NCBI GenBank assembly: GCA_002307175.1
Contig: DBTS01000064.1
Location: 1-64,000 of the forward strand
Length of the DNA: 64,000 nucleotides
Direction: 5' to 3'
DNA from: Rhodocyclaceae bacterium UBA1310
Lineage (GTDB): Bacteria > Pseudomonadota > Gammaproteobacteria > Burkholderiales > Rhodocyclaceae
The position numbers and the translations under genes were made by a program. Positions 7,260 to 16,404 of the stretch are shown in pieces (position 1 is the first letter of the stretch; every line of letters begins with the position of its first letter). Below the pieces are notes generated by a model. The model was given only the letters and a program-made list of their open reading frames with translations. It did no database searches and was not told the DNA's origin.

Positions 7260-8369
7260 ATGAAGTCACGCGCTGCAGTTGCATTCGGTCCCGGCAAACC
7301 ACTGGAAATTGTCGAGATCGACGTTGCTCCGCCTAAAAAAGGCGAAGTGCTGATCCATATCACCCATACCGGGGTGTGTCACACCGATGCCTTCACCCTC
7401 TCGGGCAGCGACCCGGAAGGCGTCTTCCCTGTTGTGCTGGGCCACGAAGGCGCGGGAGTCGTGGTGGAAATCGGTGAGAGCGTCACCAGCGTCAAGCCCG
7501 GCGACCATGTGATTCCGCTGTACACCGCAGAGTGCGGGGAATGCGAATTCTGCAAATCGGGCAAGACGAATCTGTGCGTGGCTGTACGCGCCACGCAGGG
7601 CAAGGGCCTGATGCCGGATGGCACCACGCGTTTCTCTTACAACGGCCAGCCGATTTACCACTATATGGGCTGTTCCACCTTCTCCGAGTACACCGTCGTA
7701 GCGGAAGTTTCGCTTGCCAAAATCAACCCGGAAGCGAATCACGAAGAGGTGTGCCTGCTCGGCTGTGGCGTCACCACCGGTATCGGCGCCGTGCACAACA
7801 CGGCCAAGGTGCAGGCCGGCGATTCCGTGGCAGTGTTCGGCCTTGGCGGCATCGGGCTGGCAGTAATCCAGGGCGCCGCCATGGCCAAGGCCGGGCGCAT
7901 TATCGCCATCGACACCAATCCGGCCAAGTTCGAGATGGCGCGCGATATGGGGGCTACCGAGTGCATCAACCCCAAGGATTACGACAAACCCATCCAGCAG
8001 GTCGTCATTGAAATGACTGGCTGGGGCGTAGACCACTCCTTTGAATGCATAGGTAACGTCAATGTCATGCGTTCTGCGCTTGAATGTGCGCACCGCGGCT
8101 GGGGCCAGTCGGTCATCATCGGCGTGGCAGGTGCAGGGCAGGAAATCTCCACGCGCCCGTTCCAGCTTGTCACCGGCCGTACCTGGAAGGGTTCGGCCTT
8201 CGGTGGCGTAAAGGGCCGCACGCAGCTACCCGGCATGGTGGAAGATGCCATGCACGGCAAGATCCGCCTGAAGCCGTTTGTGACCCACACCATGGGCATC
8301 GACGAGATCAACAAGGCCTTCGATCTGATGCACGAAGGCAAATCGATCCGCACAGTCATCCACTATTGA
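7260..8369 (+). CDS. frmA: S-(hydroxymethyl)glutathione dehydrogenase / class III alcohol dehydrogenase
   Basis: 369 residues, the usual length of glutathione-dependent formaldehyde dehydrogenase. It oxidises S-hydroxymethylglutathione (formaldehyde plus glutathione) to S-formylglutathione using NAD+. Visible are the catalytic zinc ligands (GVCHTDAFTLSG, VLGHEGAGVV, LGCGVTTG), the structural zinc cluster CGECEFCKSGKTNLC and the Rossmann motif GLGGIGLAVIQGA. The start at 7260 follows GGAG and fits the family N-terminus MKSRAAVAF; a longer in-frame start at 7191 is unlikely. The product passes to FrmB encoded just downstream. Confidence 0.95.
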   Translation: MKSRAAVAFGPGKPLEIVEIDVAPPKKGEVLIHITHTGVCHTDAFTLSGSDPEGVFPVVLGHEGAGVVVEIGESVTSVKPGDHVIPLYTAECGECEFCKSGKTNLCVAVRATQGKGLMPDGTTRFSYNGQPIYHYMGCSTFSEYTVVAEVSLAKINPEANHEEVCLLGCGVTTGIGAVHNTAKVQAGDSVAVFGLGGIGLAVIQGAAMAKAGRIIAIDTNPAKFEMARDMGATECINPKDYDKPIQQVVIEMTGWGVDHSFECIGNVNVMRSALECAHRGWGQSVIIGVAGAGQEISTRPFQLVTGRTWKGSAFGGVKGRTQLPGMVEDAMHGKIRLKPFVTHTMGIDEINKAFDLMHEGKSIRTVIHY

Positions 8370-8420
8370 TCTTCATTCCCCCGGCAGCACGTTCGGGGGG
8401 ATATTGCAGGAAAGCGCAAC

Positions 8421-9251
8421 ATGGAACGTATCGAACGCCACAGCAGCCACGAAGGCTGGCAGGAAGTCTGGCAACATCAGTCAGCCAGTCTGGGCTGTTT
8501 GATGAAGCTTGCGGTCTATCTGCCGCCGCAGGCCGCCCAGGAACGTCTGCCGGTGGTGTACTGGCTCTCCGGGCTGACCTGTACCGAGCAGAACTTCATC
8601 ACCAAGGCCGGGGCCCAACGCTACGCCGCCGAGCACGGCCTGATTCTCGTTGCCCCGGATACCAGCCCGCGCGGCGAGGGTGTTGCCGACGATGCTGCCT
8701 ATGATCTGGGGCAGGGTGCCGGCTTCTACCTGAATGCCACGCAAGCCCCCTGGGCCGCGCATTACCGCATGTACGACTACATCGTAGAGGAACTCCCCGC
8801 GCTGATCGAAGCAAATTTCCCTGCCACCGCACAACGCAGCATCTGCGGCCACTCCATGGGTGGGCACGGTGCGCTGATGATCGCCTTGCGCAACCCTGGC
8901 CGCTATCGCAGCGTGTCAGCCTTCTCTCCCATCGTAGCGCCTGCGTCTGTCCCCTGGGGGCAGAAAGCGTTTGCCGCGTATCTTGGTGAAGACCATGAAG
9001 CGTGGCTGGCCTACGACAGCACCGCACTCATCGCTCACGCCACCGAGCATCTGCCCACGCTCATCGATCAGGGTGAAGGTGATGAATTTCTGCAGCCCCA
9101 GTTGCAACCACAGCGTCTGGTGGAAGCAGCCCAGGCTGTCGCTTACCCGATGCAGCTACGCATGCACCCGGGCTATGATCATAGCTACTACTTCATCGCC
9201 AGCTTCATCGGCGAGCATCTGGCGTATCACGCCCAGGCACTCGGACGGTAA
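8421..9251 (+). CDS. frmB: S-formylglutathione hydrolase
   Basis: 276 residues of the esterase D / alpha-beta hydrolase family. It hydrolyses S-formylglutathione to formate and glutathione, completing formaldehyde detoxification. Seen in the sequence: WLSGLTCTEQNFITKAG (oxyanion and substrate loop), the nucleophile elbow GHSMGGHGALMIAL (Ser about 147), DQGEGDEFL carrying the acid and GYDHSYYFI carrying the catalytic histidine. It lies 51 nt after frmA in the same operon and ends next to a MITE-like repeat. Confidence 0.95.
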   Translation: MERIERHSSHEGWQEVWQHQSASLGCLMKLAVYLPPQAAQERLPVVYWLSGLTCTEQNFITKAGAQRYAAEHGLILVAPDTSPRGEGVADDAAYDLGQGAGFYLNATQAPWAAHYRMYDYIVEELPALIEANFPATAQRSICGHSMGGHGALMIALRNPGRYRSVSAFSPIVAPASVPWGQKAFAAYLGEDHEAWLAYDSTALIAHATEHLPTLIDQGEGDEFLQPQLQPQRLVEAAQAVAYPMQLRMHPGYDHSYYFIASFIGEHLAYHAQALGR

Positions 9252-9270
9252 GGCTTACCACAGCCAAGGC

Positions 9271-9583
9271 TAATAATTTGGTCCTTCAGGCTTTTGCGTG
9301 GGTGGCAAATCGCTTCTGCAGCCTCCAACACGAGGCCGACATTGTAGGGCGGAGGGAGCGAAGCGATTTCCGCCGCAAGCTGCCGAGCGGGGACGCCGAT
9401 CCTAGTTTGAGAGTCAGCTCTGAAAAAAGCCTTCATGACAAGGGCAAGTTAACATCTTTGCCCGCCAGATTGGACGACCTGTGTCCGGCGGAATTCGCTT
9501 CGCTCTCTCCGTCCTACCCCGAACGCCCGCCACGCTGCGGCTGAGGACATACCCCCACTAAAAACTGACGGACCATAATTTAT
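9271..9583. repeat. MITE-like element with outer and inner inverted repeats
   Basis: The 434-nt gap between the convergent frmB and efflux genes holds a structured element. The outer arms are 9273-9303 (TTTGGTCCTTCAG then GTGGGT) and 9551-9583 (ACCCCCACTAAAAACTGACG then GACCATAATTTA), imperfect inverted repeats. The inner arms 9344-9375 and 9485-9516 are 32-bp inverted repeats matching at 29 of 32 positions, both ending in GTAGG/CCTAC. A second element with the same outer arms lies at 42021-42262. No open reading frame inside looks real, consistent with a non-autonomous mobile repeat. Confidence 0.6.
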
Positions 9584-9685
9584 TTAGCATAGGCGGGTTT
9601 CCCGTTGCCTCGCAAAGCAATCCAGGCAGGAAGTACGGCGTCTATCCGTCTGTACCGCATACCAATGATGGAAATCGGAAAGCGT

Positions 9686-11098
9686 CTATCCAGCTTTCTG
9701 CTGGCCAGCCAACGCCTTGGTGCCGCCACCCAGAGACAGATTCAGCGTGATTTGTGCGCCAAGCTGATCGTAGCGGTTCTGGAGCATTGAGGCCTGGGCC
9801 GAGCGCAGGGTTTCCTGGCTATCGAGCCAGGTCTGCATGGGAATCGAACCTGAGCGGTAACGGGTTTCGTTGATTTTCTCGGCGGCCTCGGCACGATCCA
9901 GTGACAGGGCGATATGCCCGCCTTGGGTGATGTATTGCTGGCGGGCGGAGAGGGCATTTTCGACATCGCCCAGTGCGGCATACAGCGCCTGCCGGTACTG
10001 CACCACGGCAAGCTCGTATTCTGCACGGGATACGCCGGTTCTCAGGTGCATCTCGGAGTATTGCAGGAAGGGCAGGGTCAGCCCTGCTGCGAGACTGCCC
10101 ACCGGGTTATCGAGCACCTTGCGCAGACGCTCGCTGGCGCTGCCCGCAGTGCCCGTCAGCGTCAGATCCGGATAGTAAGCAAGCCGGCTGTTGTCCGCCG
10201 TGGCAAGCGATTCACGCAGGCGTAGTTCTGCTGCCTGCAGATCGGGCCGGCGCGACAGCAAGCTGGCGGGCAGACCGCCCTCTACAATGGGCAGTTCGCC
10301 AGCCGGAAGAGTCTGCGCTTCGCTGATATTCTTCGATGGCGGGCCACCCAAGAGCAGTGCCAGTGTAGTGCGGGCCTGTTCAAGTTCGCCAAGATAAGCG
10401 GAATGCGCAGCCCTTTGGCTGGCAAGGCTTTGCTCGGCCTGCAGCAGATCGATCCGCGATACGGCACCCGCCTGATACCTGATGTGGGCAAGCGCCACGG
10501 TTTTCTCGGCATAAGCGATGCTGGCATCGCTGAGGCGGATGCGTTCATTCAGAAAGGCAATCTGCCAGTAGTTGCGTGCCACGTCTCCGACCAGGGCGAG
10601 TGCTGCACTCTGCCTGTCCTGCATGGTGGCCTGCAGCTCCCATTGCGCAGCATCACGCGCGGAAGCAAGTCGCCCCCACAGATCCACTTCCCAGGACAGG
10701 CTGGCAGATACCGAATGGCTGCGCGTGAGCGTGCCATCATTGCCTTTGAGTGACTTACTGGCCAAACTGCCGGCAGAGGCTGAGAGCGCCGGCATCATCG
10801 CCTCCCCCTGCAAGCCAAGATTCAGGCGGGCAATACGGATGCGGATCGCAGCAGTCGCCAGATCCGCATTGCGCGCAAGAGCCTCTGCGATCAGTGCATT
10901 GAGCTGTTCGTCGCCATAGCTCTGCCACCATGCATCCGGAGTAGCGCCAGCAGGAGATGCATGATGCCACGCCGAAGGCATGCCGGTTTGCGGTGCTACG
11001 TACTGAGTACGGGTAAAACTGGCACAGCCAGCAAGGCCGAGCAACAGTGCTGCGAGGCATGCCCGCCGGAAAGAAGTGGGGTAGGTAGGTACGCTCAT
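9686..11098 (-). CDS. Efflux outer-membrane lipoprotein, NodT/TolC family
   Basis: 470 residues. A lipoprotein signal peptide (lipobox LAGC near residue 25) is followed by the two long helical repeats of the outer-membrane factor family: WWQSYGDEQLNALIAEALAR, ASLSWEVDLWGRLASARDAA and, in the second repeat, LLSRRPDLQAAELRLRESLA and LTLPFLQYSEM. It forms the outer-membrane channel of a tripartite efflux pump. Its start at 11098 overlaps the macB stop by 4 nt, so it is the channel partner of MacAB and not the one for the RND pump at 25-30 kb, which has its own. Confidence 0.9.
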   Translation of the reverse strand: MSVPTYPTSFRRACLAALLLGLAGCASFTRTQYVAPQTGMPSAWHHASPAGATPDAWWQSYGDEQLNALIAEALARNADLATAAIRIRIARLNLGLQGEAMMPALSASAGSLASKSLKGNDGTLTRSHSVSASLSWEVDLWGRLASARDAAQWELQATMQDRQSAALALVGDVARNYWQIAFLNERIRLSDASIAYAEKTVALAHIRYQAGAVSRIDLLQAEQSLASQRAAHSAYLGELEQARTTLALLLGGPPSKNISEAQTLPAGELPIVEGGLPASLLSRRPDLQAAELRLRESLATADNSRLAYYPDLTLTGTAGSASERLRKVLDNPVGSLAAGLTLPFLQYSEMHLRTGVSRAEYELAVVQYRQALYAALGDVENALSARQQYITQGGHIALSLDRAEAAEKINETRYRSGSIPMQTWLDSQETLRSAQASMLQNRYDQLGAQITLNLSLGGGTKALAGQQKAG

Positions 11099-13062
11099 TC
11101 TCTTGCCAATGCCTCAACAGGGTCCAGACGCGCTGCGTTGCGCGCCGGCATGAATCCGAAGATCAGGCCGATCAGCGTTGAGCAGCCAAATGCCACGATA
11201 ATGGACGTGGTGGAGTACACCATCTTGAAATTGGGTGCCAGCTCTGTGACGAGCATGCCGATGCCACCCGCCAGCAGCACGCCGAGAATTCCCCCGGCCA
11301 GGCACACCAGTACGGCCTCGATAAGGAACTGCTGCATGATGTCGCCCTGGCGCGCGCCGACGGCCATGCGTACGCCGATCTCACGCGTGCGCTCAGTCAC
11401 CGATACCAGCATGATGTTCATCACGCCAATGCCGCCTACCACCAGCGAAATCACTGCAATTGACGAGATCAGCAGCGTCATCGTGGCGGTGGTTTTTTCG
11501 ATGGTCTGGCGGATCGTATCGGTGTTGAACAGATAGAAATCCTTGCGCCCACGGTGGCGCATTGTCAGCAGGCGGGTAATCCCGCTCTCTGCTGCGGCAG
11601 AGGCCACCGTGTCGTGCATGCGCACGGTGATGCTCTTCAGGCTGGTCTGGCCAAGCAGGCGGCCCTGCACCGTGGTGTAGGGCAACCACACATTGAGGCC
11701 GTTATTGTTGCCAAATCCGCTATCCTTTTTCTCGGTAACTCCGATGATGCGTGCAGGCATGGCGCCGAGGAGAATGATCTCACCCAGCACGTTGTGACGG
11801 TTCGGAAAGAGCGTCTTGAGCGTGTTGTCATCAATCACCACTTCCTGTGCCAGGCGTGGCTCACTTTCCCTGTCAAAGCCTTTGCCCTGCGCAAATTTCA
11901 GGCCGCGCACGCGAAAGTATTGCCAGCCCACGCCATTGATGCTGCCATTGGCTGAGAGGTTGCCGTAGCGCAGCACCTTGGTCGTGGAGACACCAGGGGT
12001 GACACTATCCACGTAGCTCCGCCCGGCAAGCGCCTCGGCGTCGGCAGAGGTGAGCGTCTGCACCATGCCCGAGCGGATATCGCCGAAGCCCGTGCCAGGA
12101 TAGATGTCGATGGTGTTGGTGCCCAGACCGCTGATGTTGTCGAGCACGTTCTGGCGTGTTCCCTGGCCCAGCGCCACGACAGAGACCACCGAGGCAATCC
12201 CGATCACGATGCCAAGCATCGTCAGAAAAGTGCGCAGGCGGTGTGAGGCCATTGCCAGCAAGGCCATGCGTGTCGCCTCGGCAAGGCGATCACGCCACGC
12301 CCGCCACGCCATGGCATTGGCGCCGTCAGGGCGGGGATTGGTCTTGTCTCGCCAGGCTCCGGCACTGATTCCGTTTTGCCGGTCGGCGATGATTCTGCCG
12401 TCGCGGATCTCAATGATGCGGTTGGCATTCTGTGCCACCTGCATGTCGTGCGTAACGATGATGATGGTGTGTCCGTCTGCGTGCAGCTCCTTGAGGACTT
12501 TCATCATCTCCTGGCCGCTGTGGCTGTCGAGCGCGCCAGTGGGCTCATCGGCGAGGATCACCTCACCCCCATTCATCAGCGCCCGCGCAATGCTCACCCT
12601 TTGCTGCTGCCCGCCAGAGAGCTGGCCGGGGCGGTGGTGCATGCGCTCGCCAAGGCCCATGCGCTGCAGCAGGGCAAGGGCACGCTCGCGCCGGGGCTGG
12701 CGATCCCTGCCGGCGTAGATGGCCGGGATTTCCACATTACCGATGGCATTCAGATCAGGCAGCAGATGATAGCGCTGGAAGATGAACCCAAAATGCTCGC
12801 GGCGCAGGCGGGCCAGCTCATCGGGCTGGAGTTGCCCGGTTTCCCGCCCGGCCACACGGTAGCTGCCTTGCGTCGGGCGATCCAGGCAGCCCAGGATGTT
12901 CATCAGGGTGGATTTGCCCGAGCCCGAGGCCCCGACAATCGCCACCATCTCACCAGCAAAGATACTCAGATTGATGTCATCGAGCACGCGCAGCTGCTGT
13001 TCACCAGCCGGATAATCACGGCACAGCGCAGTGATTTCCAGAAGAGGAGGGGATTGGCTCAT
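11095..13062 (-). CDS. macB: MacB: ABC transporter ATPase/permease fusion
   Basis: 655 residues. The N-terminal ATPase carries Walker A GASGSGKST, signature LSGGQQQRVSIARAL, Walker B VILADEPTGALDS and the H-loop IIIVTHD. A transmembrane helix follows, then a large periplasmic MacB core domain and three C-terminal helices of the FtsX-like permease. In E. coli MacB drives macrolide, heme-precursor and enterotoxin export with MacA and TolC by a mechanotransmission cycle. Start at 13062 is preferred because GAGGAG lies 7 nt upstream; longer in-frame GTG/ATG starts exist. Overlaps its neighbours in an operon macA-macB-outer membrane factor. Confidence 0.93.
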   Translation of the reverse strand: MSQSPPLLEITALCRDYPAGEQQLRVLDDINLSIFAGEMVAIVGASGSGKSTLMNILGCLDRPTQGSYRVAGRETGQLQPDELARLRREHFGFIFQRYHLLPDLNAIGNVEIPAIYAGRDRQPRRERALALLQRMGLGERMHHRPGQLSGGQQQRVSIARALMNGGEVILADEPTGALDSHSGQEMMKVLKELHADGHTIIIVTHDMQVAQNANRIIEIRDGRIIADRQNGISAGAWRDKTNPRPDGANAMAWRAWRDRLAEATRMALLAMASHRLRTFLTMLGIVIGIASVVSVVALGQGTRQNVLDNISGLGTNTIDIYPGTGFGDIRSGMVQTLTSADAEALAGRSYVDSVTPGVSTTKVLRYGNLSANGSINGVGWQYFRVRGLKFAQGKGFDRESEPRLAQEVVIDDNTLKTLFPNRHNVLGEIILLGAMPARIIGVTEKKDSGFGNNNGLNVWLPYTTVQGRLLGQTSLKSITVRMHDTVASAAAESGITRLLTMRHRGRKDFYLFNTDTIRQTIEKTTATMTLLISSIAVISLVVGGIGVMNIMLVSVTERTREIGVRMAVGARQGDIMQQFLIEAVLVCLAGGILGVLLAGGIGMLVTELAPNFKMVYSTTSIIVAFGCSTLIGLIFGFMPARNAARLDPVEALARE

Positions 13063-13073
13063 CGGCATGCTCC

Positions 13074-14273
13074 TCACATGCGCATCGGCGGACGCATCCG
13101 CTGATTGCCCGCAGCCGCCCCGGCACCACCCTCACTCACGATCACCTGTTCACCTTCGTGCAGCCCGCCTAGCACTTCGGCGCTCACCGTGTTGTTGATG
13201 CCGATACGCACCTTGCGGGCAACCGACCGGCCTTTGGCGTCAATCGCGCGAACCAGATAGGTCCCATCTGGAGTTTTTTCTCCAAGCGCCACCGCCGGAA
13301 TGCTCAGGGCATGTCTGGCCTCCGCGAGCACAATACGAACCTGCGTGGTCATCGAAATCCGCAGTTTGCTCTCCGGGTTGGGCACATCGAGCAGGGCGTT
13401 GTAATACACCGCTGTCGAAGTGCTGGTCGTCGTCGTGCTGGTGGTGGAACCCGAGGTGATTGATTCCGGCGCGGGTTCCAGCGCACGCAGCGTGGTGGTG
13501 TAACGTTTATCCGGCTCGCCAAGAGTGGTGAAGTACACTGTCTGCCCAGGTCTGACACGCGTGATATCCGCCTCGGATACCTGCGCTTCGATGGTCACCA
13601 GATCCAGCCGCGCCAGCGTGATGATGGAGGGCGTGGTCTGATTGGCGTTCACCGTCTGCCCTTCCTTTGCCACCACAGCCACCACAGTGCCATCCATGGG
13701 CGCCACAATGCGTGTGTAACCCAGATTTACGCGGGCGTTATCAACTGTGATTCTGGCCTGCACAATCTGCGCCTTGAGCTGCTCAATCTCCGCCCGGGTG
13801 CTATTCAGGGTGGCTTCTGCCGCTTCGTAGTCGCCACGCGAGCCGGCATCCTGTTCCCACAGCAGCCTGGCACGGTTGAAGGTCAGCTCGGCCTGCTTGA
13901 GCGTGGCCTCACGAGCCTGCAGCTGGGCCTGCACATTGAGGAGTGCAGCCTCGTTGGTACGCAGCACGTTCTGCTGCGTCAGCGAATCAATCTCGGCAAT
14001 CAGATCGCCTTTTTTGACCACATCGCCAAGCGCCACCTTGAGTGTCCTGATCTGCCCTGAAACCTGCGCGCCTACATTCACCTGCTTGTAGGCCTCCACC
14101 GTGCCCGCTGCAAGCACGGCATCTTCCAGATCAGCCCGTGTCACAGGGGCTGTCACAAATTCCGGGCGCGGCGGCGGGGCCGAGAAGCGCCGCACGCCAT
14201 AGATCAGCACGCCAACGACGGCAAGCGCAACAATGGCGTTGCGCCATGAGATACGCGGAGTCTTTATTTTCAC
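13074..14273 (-). CDS. macA: MacA: periplasmic adaptor of the MacAB efflux pump
   Basis: 399 residues, membrane-fusion-protein family. An N-terminal signal anchor (ISWRNAIVALAVVGVLIYGV) is followed by biotinyl-lipoyl halves (AQVSGQIRTLKVALGDVVKK and TRIVAPMDGTVVAVVAKEGQ) and a helical hairpin (about 100-175). A Ser/Thr-rich insert SGSTTSTTTTSTSTA lies in the beta-barrel region, as in other MacA proteins, and the C-terminus is flexible. The GTG at 14273 is chosen: AGGAAG lies about 11 nt upstream and it gives the anchor near the N-terminus. The adaptor links MacB to the outer-membrane channel. Confidence 0.9.
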   Translation of the reverse strand: MKIKTPRISWRNAIVALAVVGVLIYGVRRFSAPPPRPEFVTAPVTRADLEDAVLAAGTVEAYKQVNVGAQVSGQIRTLKVALGDVVKKGDLIAEIDSLTQQNVLRTNEAALLNVQAQLQAREATLKQAELTFNRARLLWEQDAGSRGDYEAAEATLNSTRAEIEQLKAQIVQARITVDNARVNLGYTRIVAPMDGTVVAVVAKEGQTVNANQTTPSIITLARLDLVTIEAQVSEADITRVRPGQTVYFTTLGEPDKRYTTTLRALEPAPESITSGSTTSTTTTSTSTAVYYNALLDVPNPESKLRISMTTQVRIVLAEARHALSIPAVALGEKTPDGTYLVRAIDAKGRSVARKVRIGINNTVSAEVLGGLHEGEQVIVSEGGAGAAAGNQRMRPPMRM

Positions 14274-14547
14274 GTTGTAGTGTCGCTTCCTGGCAGATTC
14301 ACTGCCAGACAGGGGGTGACCAGGGCGGGCTGCCCGCACATATCCTGTTCGAAGGCATCCCTGGCAAGGCTGTGCAACGAAAAGTGGAAAGTGACAGTCG
14401 CAGAAGCAAATTTTTTATCGGCCTGTGATTCTCTTGCGACGGATTCCATTTTCTGAACGCAGTGCAACGTTGCATGCGTATGAATGCCGGCCAGGGTAGC
14501 GCTGCGATATGGTATATTTTTCAGGCGCCAAGCCAAATTTCATAACC

Positions 14548-15042
14548 ATGCTGAAGATCCGTCTGTTGCATTCCGATGATTCCATTCCCGAGATCACCAA
14601 ACTCCTGCATCGTGCGTACAGCAGATTGGGCGGTATGGGCCTGAATTACACGGCGGTGGATCAGACCCCAGAGGTCACTTCCCGCCGCATCGCCGACGGG
14701 CATTGCCTGATTGCTGAATGGGCCGGGCAACTGGCGGGTACTGTCGTTGCAACGCCTACGTATGCAACAAATCAATGCGAGTATTTCACCCGGCCAGGGG
14801 TTGCCTCAGCCCATCAGTTTGCAGTTGAACCTTCACTCCAGGGCAAGGGAATTGGCCGTGCCCTGCTTGCCGCCTGTGAAGAATGGGCGGCTCAGCGGGC
14901 GTTTCGCGAGCTGGCCATTGATACGGCAGAGCAGGCAAGCCACCTGATTGCGCTCTATGCACGCCTTGGCTACAGGCATGTCGGATACGTGCAGTGGAGT
15001 GGGAAGGTGTATCGGAGTGTGGTGCTGAGCAAACTGCTATAG
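14548..15042 (+). CDS. GNAT-family N-acetyltransferase
   Basis: 164 residues. The acetyl-CoA-binding motif A is clear (HQFAVEPSLQGKGIGRALLA, with QGKGIGRA as the pyrophosphate loop), followed by ELAIDTAEQASHLIALYARL and GYRHVGYVQWSGKVYRSVVL. The acceptor substrate is not predictable. ATG 14548 starts the conserved MLKIRLLHSDD; the frame opens earlier at 14509 without a good ribosome-binding site. A single-gene unit between the efflux operon and the cell-wall operon. Confidence 0.8.
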   Translation: MLKIRLLHSDDSIPEITKLLHRAYSRLGGMGLNYTAVDQTPEVTSRRIADGHCLIAEWAGQLAGTVVATPTYATNQCEYFTRPGVASAHQFAVEPSLQGKGIGRALLAACEEWAAQRAFRELAIDTAEQASHLIALYARLGYRHVGYVQWSGKVYRSVVLSKLL

Positions 15043-15170
15043 CAGAAAACAGCATCCAGACTTTAGTGCGGGTAAGTCTGCAGTCATCATGCGACGGGCA
15101 TGCCTGGTGAGCGCGCAGGTCAGGCGTAGAGAGCATTTTCAGCCGACACAAAGCTCCAAAGATTCGCGTA

Positions 15171-15196
15171 AAAAAACCGCCTGGAATGGCGGTTTT
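15171..15196 (-). terminator. Rho-independent terminator of the mltB operon
   Basis: On the minus strand CCGCC and GGCGG pair around an 8-nt loop and are followed by six T; A/T flanks extend the stem. It lies 33 nt after the mltB stop and may act in both directions. Confidence 0.75.
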
Positions 15197-15228
15197 CATT
15201 TGGCATTACGCAAATCGGTTTCTGTGCG

Positions 15229-16404
15229 TCACTTCTCGTGCTTTTTGTGGCTGGGCGTCTTGCCCTTTTTTGCAGTGGCTTTGGTCTTCACTGCATGCCC
15301 CTTCGGGCTTGCCTTTTTACCCTTGTCAGCCTTGGCATGTGCCACGGTTTTTTTCGGTTCGACCTTGGCGGCGGGGGCAGGGGTGGCGTCACTACTGATC
15401 AGATCGCGTTTTGACTCGTAGGCGAGTTTCACGGCATGCCCGAGGTCATTCACACTCATGGCGTAGAAGCTGCTGTGGTTGTAGCGCGTGATCACATAGA
15501 AATTCTGAAAACCCAGCCAGTATTCGGTCGGTGAGCCGGGGCTGACGAGATCAACGAGGGTGACCAGATCGTGCTCCTGCGGCTTCAGATCGGAATGTAC
15601 GCCGGCCTGTTGCAGGATGGCGCCATCAAGCACAGGGGCAATCCCTGCATCAATGAGGGATTGGGCGCGGATGGGGTCATCCACACTCGCCGGCATCACG
15701 ATGCGGCCACCACGCTGCCAGCCGTAGCTGGCAAGGTAGCTGGCCACCGAGGCGATGGCATCGTCTGCATTGCCGCGAATATCGATGTGGCCGTCGCCGT
15801 CGCCATCCATGCCCAGGCTGCGGATCTTGCTTGGCAAAAACTGGGGCAGGCCGATTGCGCCCGCGTAGGAGCCGCGATACTCACGCACATCCTGGCCCTG
15901 ATCACGGGCAAGCAGGAAAAGCTCTTCAAGCTCTTTGCGGAAGAGGTCGGCACGTGGGGGGTAGTCGAACGCTAGCGTGGCAAGGGCAGACAGGGTCTGG
16001 AAATTACCGGTATTGCGCCCGTAGATGGTTTCCACCCCGATGATGCCGACGATGATTTCAGCCGGCACGCCGGTGCGGGCTTCGGCCATGGTCAGGGCAC
16101 GCTCGTGCCAGTGCCAGAAATCGACACCGGCAGAAATACGGGCTGAGTTGATGAACTGGGGCCGATAGCGCTGCCAGGAGCGCACATTCGGGTCTGTGGA
16201 AGGCTTGATCAGCTTGATCACCTGCGGTACTTCGCGCGCATCGTTGAATGCAGCCTGCAGATCTTCCACACGGAAATGCTGACGCTGCGCGAGATCGCGG
16301 ATGAAGGCCTGTACGTCTTCACGCTGACTGAAATCCCCTGCATGACAATTGATTGCCCATGCAAAACATGCCGTTGCGGCAAACCACCGAAAAATTGTTC
16401 TCAT
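15229..16404 (-). CDS. mltB: Lytic murein transglycosylase B
   Basis: 391 residues. A signal peptide (about 1-22) is followed by the MltB-type lytic transglycosylase domain: GVPAEIIVGIIGVETIYGRN with the catalytic glutamate in VETIYG, GSYAGAIGLPQFLPS and DGDGDGHIDIRGNADDAIAS. It cleaves peptidoglycan glycan strands to 1,6-anhydro-muropeptides in the periplasm. An unusual lysine-rich tail of about 45 residues (KVEPKKTVAHAKADKGKK onward) may bind nucleic acid or anionic cell-wall polymers; that is inference. The ATG at 16404 overlaps the transglutaminase stop (ATGA), so the gene is translationally coupled to the MoxR-DUF58-TgpA operon. Confidence 0.9.
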   Translation of the reverse strand: MRTIFRWFAATACFAWAINCHAGDFSQREDVQAFIRDLAQRQHFRVEDLQAAFNDAREVPQVIKLIKPSTDPNVRSWQRYRPQFINSARISAGVDFWHWHERALTMAEARTGVPAEIIVGIIGVETIYGRNTGNFQTLSALATLAFDYPPRADLFRKELEELFLLARDQGQDVREYRGSYAGAIGLPQFLPSKIRSLGMDGDGDGHIDIRGNADDAIASVASYLASYGWQRGGRIVMPASVDDPIRAQSLIDAGIAPVLDGAILQQAGVHSDLKPQEHDLVTLVDLVSPGSPTEYWLGFQNFYVITRYNHSSFYAMSVNDLGHAVKLAYESKRDLISSDATPAPAAKVEPKKTVAHAKADKGKKASPKGHAVKTKATAKKGKTPSHKKHEK

